Part shown: positions 6,347-11,377 of the stretch, one piece after another
Layout: every line of letters starts with the position of its first letter
Numbering within the stretch: the stretch's first letter is position 1
From: Candidatus Zixiibacteriota bacterium
GTDB lineage: Bacteria > Zixibacteria > MSB-5A5 > WJJR01
Reading direction: 5' to 3'
Length of the DNA stretch: 11,377 bases
Assembly (NCBI GenBank): GCA_014729565.1
Contig: WJJR01000290.1
Location: forward strand, 1 to 11,377
Position numbers and translations under genes: made by a program
Notes under the pieces: model-generated
The model's database searches: none
Told to the model about the DNA's origin: nothing
Seen by the model: the letters and a program-made list of their open reading frames with translations, nothing else

Positions 6347-6366
6347 CGCCGAGCCAGGGCTCGGCG
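6347..6366. repeat. Hairpin repeat, copy 2
   Basis: CGCCGAGC (6347-6354) pairs with GCTCGGCG (6359-6366) around CAGG, followed by a G and TCCGA. Stem changes relative to copy 1 are compensatory: the A-T pair at the third position of copy 1 becomes a G-C pair. The repeat ends 11 bp past the response-regulator stop, so it may also help end that transcript, although no T tract follows on the - strand. Confidence 0.55.
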
Positions 6367-6377
6367 GTCCGATCGTG

Positions 6378-6818
6378 TCAGAGTGCGTCGCGGGCGGCGT
6401 CGCGCGGACGGCCTAAGGCGGATTTGGTGCGATGGACGGGGTTGATGCGGGGCCGATTGCGGAGACGGCGGATGGTCGAGCGTAGCTCGTGTAGATCGAA
6501 TGGTTTGTTAACTGTGGCAATGGCGCGGTCGTCGGCGGGGGTGGTGATATCGCGGTCGGGGATGCTGTTCATCACAATGACCGGCAAATCCGGATTGAGC
6601 TTCCGCAACTCCGTCACCAGCTTCGATCCATCCATCACCGGCATGTGAACGTCGGAGATCACCAGGTCGACTTGGCCGTCGTTCATCATCTCCAGTCCGC
6701 TCTGACCATCCGATGCGGTCGCCACCGTAAATCCTTCTTCGCTCAGCATCTCACTGAGCAAAGACCGGATGACGAGTTCATCATCGACGATCAGAATGTG
6801 ACCCGGTTTCGATGCCAA
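6378..6818 (-). CDS. Single-domain response regulator (CheY-like receiver)
   Basis: A 146-residue receiver-domain protein, presumably phosphorylated by the kinase encoded just upstream. The start is TTG at 6818, supported by a strong purine tract (AGGGGGAGAGAG) directly upstream; the open frame runs further into the kinase gene, but only as a shadow. The acidic pocket is Asp12-Asp13-Glu14 in HILIVDDE. The phosphoacceptor is Asp56 in DLVISDVHMPVMDG, and the invariant Lys105 is in VNKPFD. The usual Thr/Ser switch residue after strand 4 appears replaced by Asn84 (PVIVMNSIPD). After the domain there are about 25 basic residues with many Arg and no DNA-binding or enzymatic output domain, so it probably acts by protein-protein contact or as a phosphate relay. 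It lies 70 bp downstream of the kinase gene. Confidence 0.85.
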   Translation of the reverse strand: MASKPGHILIVDDELVIRSLLSEMLSEEGFTVATASDGQSGLEMMNDGQVDLVISDVHMPVMDGSKLVTELRKLNPDLPVIVMNSIPDRDITTPADDRAIATVNKPFDLHELRSTIRRLRNRPRINPVHRTKSALGRPRDAARDAL

Positions 6819-6888
6819 TGCTCTCTCCCCCTGAGCGCAGTCAATCGACGTTCGGTGAAGTTCAAACAACCACACAGGTACACTGTTG

Positions 6889-8583
6889 CTACGGACCATC
6901 CAACGGTTGCGAGGTCCGTTCAATCGTGCCGTTGCGGGGTACGGCGCGCTGCGGTTCCACGCCGGCGACGGGGAATGCCAGCGTGAAGGTCGTGCCAACT
7001 CCCACGGTGCTATCAATGGAAATCTCACCACCCATGTCGTGCACCAATCCGTAGGTGACCGACAATCCCAGGCCGGTTCCGCGGCCCAGATCCTTGGTGG
7101 TGAAGAAGGGTTCAAAGACCTTGTCGAGGTTCTCCCCCGGGATACCCACACCGGTATCGGCAACACGGACGAGCACGCGATCATTGTCGAGTTCCGACGA
7201 TACCGTGATCGTCCCACGGTCTTCGATGGCCTGCATGGCGTTGATCACGATGTTGGTGATCACCTGCTGGAGTTTACCTTCCTGTCCGCGAATCGGCGGC
7301 AGATGGTCGGCGTAGCGGGTTTCCAGCGTGATATTGCTCTGACTCAACTGATGGTCCACGAGTGCCAATGTTTCCCGGACGACTGCGTTGATGTCCACGT
7401 CGACCATCTCTTCTTTTGACGACGCCCGGGCAAACTTCAGTAAGTTCTGCACGATCTGTTTGCAGCGCTGGCTCTGCTTTTCCATGTTCTCGACGTACGA
7501 CGTAATCTTGGGCACTTCCTCCGCCGAAATTCCTTCCACTTCGCGGCGGCGCAGTTTCTCAGTTAGGAGTTGCGCATAGCCCATAATGCCCGCGAGCGGG
7601 TTGTTGATCTCGTGAGCCACTCCGGCGGCGAGTTGGCCCAAGGCCGCCAGTTTGCCGGCCTGGACCAATTGTTCCTGCGTTTCACGCAATTCGACGACCA
7701 ATGCTTCGAGCAGTTCCTTTTCGACCAGTGCATCGCGCGACTTTTTGAGATCGCCGGTCATGGTATTGAACGATCGTGCCAGATCGCCGATCTCATCGTT
7801 GCGTCCCTCACGCACTTTGCAGTCGTAATCACCACCGGCGACACGTCCGGTCGCGACGACCAGTTCATTGATTGGGCGGATGCTGAGACGGACGACAACC
7901 GACACGATCACCATGGCGATCAAAATCGCCAGCGCCGTGATCCAGATCATATTATCGCGCAGATCGGCAATGGTCTCCTCGATGTAATGGGTGGTCATGC
8001 CGATCACCGCGGCACCAATAACGTCACGATTGTCTTCAGATGTTGCGGACTCGTCGAGTGCACCACCCAGTCCGTACAGTCCCAACTCGGAACCCAGTTC
8101 ATCGGAGCTTCCGTGATCGATGTGGATCGGCACCTGGAAGTAGACCATGCCTTCGTATTCGACATACTCACGATGGTCGTCGGAGGCGATGACGTCAGCC
8201 ACCGTGTGTCGCAACATGTTGTGCAGTCCCTCTTCGGTGACATCGCTCTCCACCACGTCCAATTCATGCAACATGAACACAGGACGCAACCGCTCGGCCA
8301 GTGAGGTTCCAGCGTCATCGAAAATGCCGCAGTACAGCACTTCCTTTTCCGCCATGATACCGTCGAGGAAATCCCCCAATGACGCGGTGTCGCGAATGAC
8401 CGTCGGATATGTGGCATTATACGCCAGATTATCCGCCGCCACCCGTCCGCGCTTCAGCAGTTGGCTGCGAATCTGATCGCTGCCCTGGTAGAGCGAGATC
8501 CACATCAACGACACGGCAAGCGCCATCAACAACAGGGAAATCCCTGTGATCGCGCGCTTCTGTAGTCCAATCCGCATCGTCAT
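6889..8583 (-). CDS. Membrane sensor histidine kinase (periplasmic sensor, HAMP, HisKA, HATPase)
   Basis: A 564-residue sensor kinase. The ATG at 8583 is chosen because GAGAG lies about six bases upstream and the longer frame would overlap the previous gene. TM1 (about 13-32) and TM2 (about 212-232) enclose a periplasmic domain of about 180 residues with Cache-like features (LYCGIFDDAGTSLAE, MVYFQVPIH, VIGAAVIGM). HAMP follows (about 229-285), then a short coiled coil. The dimerisation domain holds His324 in GVAHEINNPLAGIMGYAQLL, typical of NtrB-like kinases. The ATPase domain has N box NIVINAMQAI, G1 box DTGVGIP, F box VFEPFFTTK and G2 box GRGTGLGLSV, so all catalytic boxes are intact. It follows the substrate-binding-protein gene by 22 bp and precedes the receiver gene. 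The ligand is unknown; sensing through the binding protein is inference from context. Confidence 0.92.
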   Translation of the reverse strand: MTMRIGLQKRAITGISLLLMALAVSLMWISLYQGSDQIRSQLLKRGRVAADNLAYNATYPTVIRDTASLGDFLDGIMAEKEVLYCGIFDDAGTSLAERLRPVFMLHELDVVESDVTEEGLHNMLRHTVADVIASDDHREYVEYEGMVYFQVPIHIDHGSSDELGSELGLYGLGGALDESATSEDNRDVIGAAVIGMTTHYIEETIADLRDNMIWITALAILIAMVIVSVVVRLSIRPINELVVATGRVAGGDYDCKVREGRNDEIGDLARSFNTMTGDLKKSRDALVEKELLEALVVELRETQEQLVQAGKLAALGQLAAGVAHEINNPLAGIMGYAQLLTEKLRRREVEGISAEEVPKITSYVENMEKQSQRCKQIVQNLLKFARASSKEEMVDVDINAVVRETLALVDHQLSQSNITLETRYADHLPPIRGQEGKLQQVITNIVINAMQAIEDRGTITVSSELDNDRVLVRVADTGVGIPGENLDKVFEPFFTTKDLGRGTGLGLSVTYGLVHDMGGEISIDSTVGVGTTFTLAFPVAGVEPQRAVPRNGTIERTSQPLDGP

Positions 8584-8605
8584 GATGACTCTCAACTCGC
8601 TCGCC

Positions 8606-9634
8606 TCAGAACTTCTTGACGTCCGAACTTTGCAGGACATCCTCGGCTATATCGATTCGCAAATGCTCGAGCACATTTTCGTTCACCGCGAGCATGTACA
8701 CCCGCGGCGTTGTTTCGGAGACCGTCTGCGGCGATTGCCCGGCGAGGATCCGCACGGCCAATTCACCCGACTGGCGTCCGATGTCGGTGTAATCGCAATC
8801 GAGGGCCATGACCGCGCCGGCTTTCACATAGGCGGACGACAGACCCATAATCGGCACACCGGCCTTGATCAACTCGAAGATGACGTACCGAGACGACTGT
8901 GGGGTAAACACCGTGGCATCGGCAATCATGAAGAACACATCGATTGAATCGACCAGCGATCGGACCGCGTCCGGAATCTGCGATTCACTCGCCACCGACC
9001 GCACCGTGAGCGACAAACCGTGCGCCGATGCGGCGTGGCGTGCCGAATCAACGACGTGTCCCGAGCGATCCGGATTACTGATCAACCCGATTCGTGCCGT
9101 CGTCGGGAAGACCGTCTTGATATACTTAAACTGAACGTCCAAGGGGATGTTGAGACTCGATCCCGTGACGTTGGCCTGCTGTGCGGTCAGGCCGGATTTG
9201 GCGGATCCGCCGGGCTGTTCCAGGACCATCGAGTAGATGATCGGAATCGACTTCTCCCGTTTGGAGACCTCGTTGGCGGCCTTCGTGCCCAGCGCGAGGA
9301 TGACGTCGGGGTCTTTCAGGCAGAGCGACTCGATCGATTGTGAGATGGCCGTGTCGTCGCCGGAAATCGTGATTTCCGTGGACGTGGGTTCGTACCCGGT
9401 CGCTTTCAGCGCGTTGATGAAACCGTCATAGGCGCTGTTGTATTGCGGAAGATCAAGTGTCTTGACAATGCCGACGTGGACACGGGTGGACGAGGACTGT
9501 GCGTGACCGAGTCCCGTGACGGCGCAACACAACACGACGATGCAATACAGCATCGCTCTCTTGCTCAGTCGACGACCGGTAACAGAGATCGGTGATCTAT
9601 TTTGTCGTTCACGCACGGTCCATCTGCCAATCAT
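8606..9634 (-). CDS. Periplasmic ABC-type substrate-binding protein (ABC_sub_bind / TrpX-like)
   Basis: A 342-residue secreted binding protein of the type-1 periplasmic fold. The N-terminus has basic residues (RRLSKR), a hydrophobic core (LYCIVVLCCAVTG) and a probable cleavage near GHA/QSS, about residue 45. The start at 9634 gives a long n-region; ATG at 9553 is an alternative but would lack the positive charges. Family-type segments include VHVGIVKTLDLPQYNSAYDG, then DPDVILALGTKAANEV, IPIIYSMVLEQPG, RIGLISNPDRS, VFFMIADATVFTP and VPIMGLSSAYVKAGAVMALD, with DIGRQSGELAVRILAGQSP near the end. Members usually deliver amino acids or other small ligands to an ABC permease. Here no permease or ATPase follows; a sensor kinase starts 22 bp downstream. 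It therefore may present ligand to the kinase. The ligand cannot be predicted. Confidence 0.85.
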   Translation of the reverse strand: MIGRWTVRERQNRSPISVTGRRLSKRAMLYCIVVLCCAVTGLGHAQSSSTRVHVGIVKTLDLPQYNSAYDGFINALKATGYEPTSTEITISGDDTAISQSIESLCLKDPDVILALGTKAANEVSKREKSIPIIYSMVLEQPGGSAKSGLTAQQANVTGSSLNIPLDVQFKYIKTVFPTTARIGLISNPDRSGHVVDSARHAASAHGLSLTVRSVASESQIPDAVRSLVDSIDVFFMIADATVFTPQSSRYVIFELIKAGVPIMGLSSAYVKAGAVMALDCDYTDIGRQSGELAVRILAGQSPQTVSETTPRVYMLAVNENVLEHLRIDIAEDVLQSSDVKKF

Positions 9635-9659
9635 GTTCGATAGACCCGTCCTGAATTGG

Positions 9660-9674
9660 CGGGACGTCCTGTCC
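9660..9674. other. Small hairpin in the PorV-SBP gap
   Basis: The 131-bp gap between the PorV-type stop (9766) and the binding-protein start (9634) holds a GGGAC/GTCCC 5-bp hairpin with a 5-base loop. On the - strand a TTGACA also occurs (9725-9730), but without a convincing -10 box. No gene is supported here. Confidence 0.2.
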
Positions 9675-9765
9675 CAGCGACGATGCGATTGTTCTCCCGC
9701 CTGTTGTTACTCCCAACCATCGCGTGTCAACAGCCACGGCGATGGACGTCGCTGCTTACATGGCA

Positions 9766-10806
9766 TCAGAACCGCAACTTGAGAGTAAAGAAGTGGTTGC
9801 TCTCAAAGACGCCGGCTTCTGCCCACGTGTAGTCGATTGATGTTTCGGTACCGCCGAGCGGCAGTTGCAGTCCCGCCCCGACGCTGAAACCGTACAAATG
9901 GCTGTCCTGGCTGGAGGCGATGTATCCACCTCGCACGAAAAACTGTTCGTCGAGCCCCCATTCGGAGCCGACGCGGAATTCATCTTCCGAGAAGTTGTTT
10001 GACTGGAATGAACCGGTCATACGCACCCGGTGGCGGCGCGTTTCGATGGGATCCCAGGCGGCGCCGAACTGAATGAAAGACGGCAGTTCAAAGGTCGCGG
10101 ACTGTGTCCGTGCTTCGTGTCCATCGTTCTGATCACCGATGTCCACCGGCCGACCAAAGTGAGGACCATCGAACGACATCTTGGGACCATAGTTCTTAAC
10201 CACCACTCCAAGCGTCATGCCTTTGAGGCTTGGTCGATACAGGAAACCCATGTCAAAGGCGAGACCGTTGGCGGTCTCATCGTAAATCTTCTCAGTGATG
10301 TAATGTCCATTGACACCGAAATTGACGCGGTCGGTAATGGCCCGCGCATACGATACTCCCACCACAACGAACGAGCTGGAGAACATCTCGCCGGTGCCTT
10401 CGGTCTGCTGAGTGGTATAAACCGGTTCATCGGCCATCGACAACGCCTTGACCGATAGTCCAATCACACCAAACGATCCGGCGTTGTGTGCGAAGGCGAG
10501 ATGATCGAGACTGATGTCAGCGATGTACTCACGGTGCGAGACCATCAGCTCGCTGCCCTTCACCAACGCCGCACCTGCGGGATTCCAGAAAAATGCTTCC
10601 GCCCCGGTGGCATCGGCGATGACCGAACCGCCCATGGCCGTGCCGCGGGCATCGGTCGGGATGATCAACTCCAATGCGCCAGCCGTGCCGGTGCGGTCGG
10701 AATTGCCGCCGTAGGCCGTCATCGGAGCCGACACCAGAACGATACCGGCGATGAGCGCCATACTGGCTCGCTTGACGTATTTCCTCGTCGTATGGATCGA
10801 TTCCAT
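9766..10806 (-). CDS. PorV/PorQ-family outer-membrane beta-barrel protein
   Basis: A 346-residue protein with an N-terminal signal peptide (residues 1 to about 33; basic KYVKR, then MALIAGIVLVSAPMTAYG). The mature start has the PorV/PorQ (UPF0164-like) signature: ALELIIPTDARGTAMGG, then ATGAEAFFWNPAGAALV. Alternating-residue strands follow to the end (for example FGVIGLSVKAL, VNFGVNGHYI, MTLGVVVKNYG). The last residue is an aromatic Phe (FFTLKLRF), usual for barrels inserted by BamA. In Bacteroidota, PorV is the outer-membrane shuttle that receives type IX secretion cargo through its C-terminal domain. The ATG at 10806 has GGGGGAG about eight bases upstream. It lies 15 bp after a gene ending in a FlgD-like/T9SS-type domain, which fits that role. 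Whether it is PorV itself or a paralogue of unknown partner is open. Confidence 0.85.
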   Translation of the reverse strand: MESIHTTRKYVKRASMALIAGIVLVSAPMTAYGGNSDRTGTAGALELIIPTDARGTAMGGSVIADATGAEAFFWNPAGAALVKGSELMVSHREYIADISLDHLAFAHNAGSFGVIGLSVKALSMADEPVYTTQQTEGTGEMFSSSFVVVGVSYARAITDRVNFGVNGHYITEKIYDETANGLAFDMGFLYRPSLKGMTLGVVVKNYGPKMSFDGPHFGRPVDIGDQNDGHEARTQSATFELPSFIQFGAAWDPIETRRHRVRMTGSFQSNNFSEDEFRVGSEWGLDEQFFVRGGYIASSQDSHLYGFSVGAGLQLPLGGTETSIDYTWAEAGVFESNHFFTLKLRF

Positions 10807-10821
10807 GACCGGAGCTCCCCC

Positions 10822-11377
10822 TTAATACCGCTGAACCTGCTCGACTTCGGTGAAGACGGCGATCTTGCCCACCTTACTCCCCACACCAGGCGCGACAACG
10901 CGGTAGATGTAGATCCCGCTCGCGGGCGGCAGCCCGTGCGTGGTCTTCACATCCCATGTCAGGCGACTGGATTGGAGATTGTCTTTCGTCAGAGTGCGGA
11001 TCAACTCACCGGCGAGATTATAGATCTCCAATGTGACCTCGGTCGCCGGCAATCCGACAAACGTGATGAGGCCGGTACCGGCATCCGGTTCGAGATCGGT
11101 GGCGTGAAAATACGGATTCGGCACCGGGTGGACGTCGTCGAGACGTGCGGCGCCCGCGTCCACGACATCATCGCCGCCGGCCAGGGTCGCAAACTCAAAC
11201 CGGTCCTCGGGCTTGTTGTAGTAGCCGGCTTCGACACTCAACACCTGGCCATCGGCCAATTCGGTGTTGGAGTGGCCGGGAGCAACGGCAGGCCACCATG
11301 CGTACAGCACATCGAATTCGTCTGCATTGTCCAGGAGCAAACGTGACGTGTAGTACTCGTCGGGCGTCTCTGAGTAA
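10822..11377 (-). CDS. C-terminal part of a secreted protein with a FlgD-like/T9SS sorting domain (start outside window)
   Basis: The frame is open from the right edge of the window (first full codon at 11374-11376) to the stop at 10822, giving 184 residues; the N-terminus is beyond the window. The internal TTG at 11340 is not a real start. The last ~95 residues read as a FlgD Ig-like / type IX sorting-type domain: VHPVPNPYFHATD, GLITFVGLPATEVTLEIYNL, AGELIRTLTKDN, RLTWDVK, LPPASGIYIYRVVAPG and KVGKIAVF. The NPY(F), 'IYNLAGELIRTL' and 'ASGIYIYR' blocks are the conserved ones. Nine extra residues (TEVEQVQRY) follow the usual end. The upstream portion (ADEFDVLYAWWPAVAPGHSN and following) is not recognised. 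A PorV-type barrel begins 15 bp downstream. Export through a type IX system and surface attachment are inference. Confidence 0.75.
   Translation of the reverse strand, partial: YSETPDEYYTSRLLLDNADEFDVLYAWWPAVAPGHSNTELADGQVLSVEAGYYNKPEDRFEFATLAGGDDVVDAGAARLDDVHPVPNPYFHATDLEPDAGTGLITFVGLPATEVTLEIYNLAGELIRTLTKDNLQSSRLTWDVKTTHGLPPASGIYIYRVVAPGVGSKVGKIAVFTEVEQVQRY

Noticed and set aside
6819..7217. Possible N-terminal extension of the response regulator
   Set aside because: This stretch overlaps the kinase ATPase domain in another frame, and its residues (Trp, Arg and Ser rich) do not look like a domain. A strong purine-rich site precedes TTG at 6818.
7570..8304. + strand open frame opposite the histidine kinase
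   Set aside because: His/Asp/Gln-rich shadow of a kinase with all catalytic boxes intact on the other strand; no ribosome binding site.
10486..11346. 286-codon + strand open frame opposite the PorV-type and cargo genes
   Set aside because: It spans two genes well supported on the other strand and shows no recognisable domain.

Overview
This window (roughly 55-60 % GC by eye) looks like chromosomal DNA from a free-living, Gram-negative bacterium. It carries a PorV-type outer-membrane barrel next to a gene ending in a FlgD-like/type IX secretion sorting domain, together with a CcmH-like cytochrome c maturation protein. That mixture suggests the Fibrobacteres-Chlorobi-Bacteroidetes (FCB) superphylum, most plausibly one of its candidate phyla. 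The taxonomic placement is inference; no marker gene is present.

Layout from left to right. (1) Positions 1-645, + strand: the C-terminal tail of an unrecognised protein, then a short membrane-anchored CcmH-like protein with an unusual cysteine spacing. (2) Positions 646-931: a terminator-like hairpin and a compact 176-bp element with 27-bp imperfect terminal inverted repeats around a long inner palindrome, probably a non-autonomous mobile element (MITE-like). (3) Positions 932-5153, all on the - strand and transcribed right to left: E1 alpha, E1 beta and E2 of a 2-oxo acid dehydrogenase complex (branched-chain type favoured), followed by lipB, which helps lipoylate E2. E3 (dihydrolipoamide dehydrogenase) and LipA are not in the window. 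A perfect 10-bp inverted repeat lies in the putative leader of the operon.

(4) Positions 5335-5976, + strand: a small protein with an N-terminal coiled coil and a long Lys/Ala/Pro/Thr tail like histone H1, divergent from the dehydrogenase operon. (5) Positions 6076-6149: tRNA-Gln(CTG) with encoded CCA, followed by a gene-free stretch with two copies of a GC-rich hairpin repeat. (6) Positions 6378-9634, - strand: a periplasmic substrate-binding protein of the ABC_sub_bind type, a membrane histidine kinase and a single-domain response regulator, in that transcriptional order. No ABC permease or ATPase is present, so a ligand-sensing role for the binding protein is suggested.

(7) Positions 9766-11377, - strand: the C-terminal part of a secreted protein with a FlgD-like/T9SS sorting domain, followed 15 bp later by a PorV/PorQ-family barrel.

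Most genes belong to known families. The most interesting points are the binding protein-kinase-regulator cassette, the cargo-PorV pairing, the MITE-like element, the CX4C variant of CcmH, and the leader hairpin of the dehydrogenase operon. I saw no clear defence system, CRISPR array, prophage or wholly new multi-gene system.
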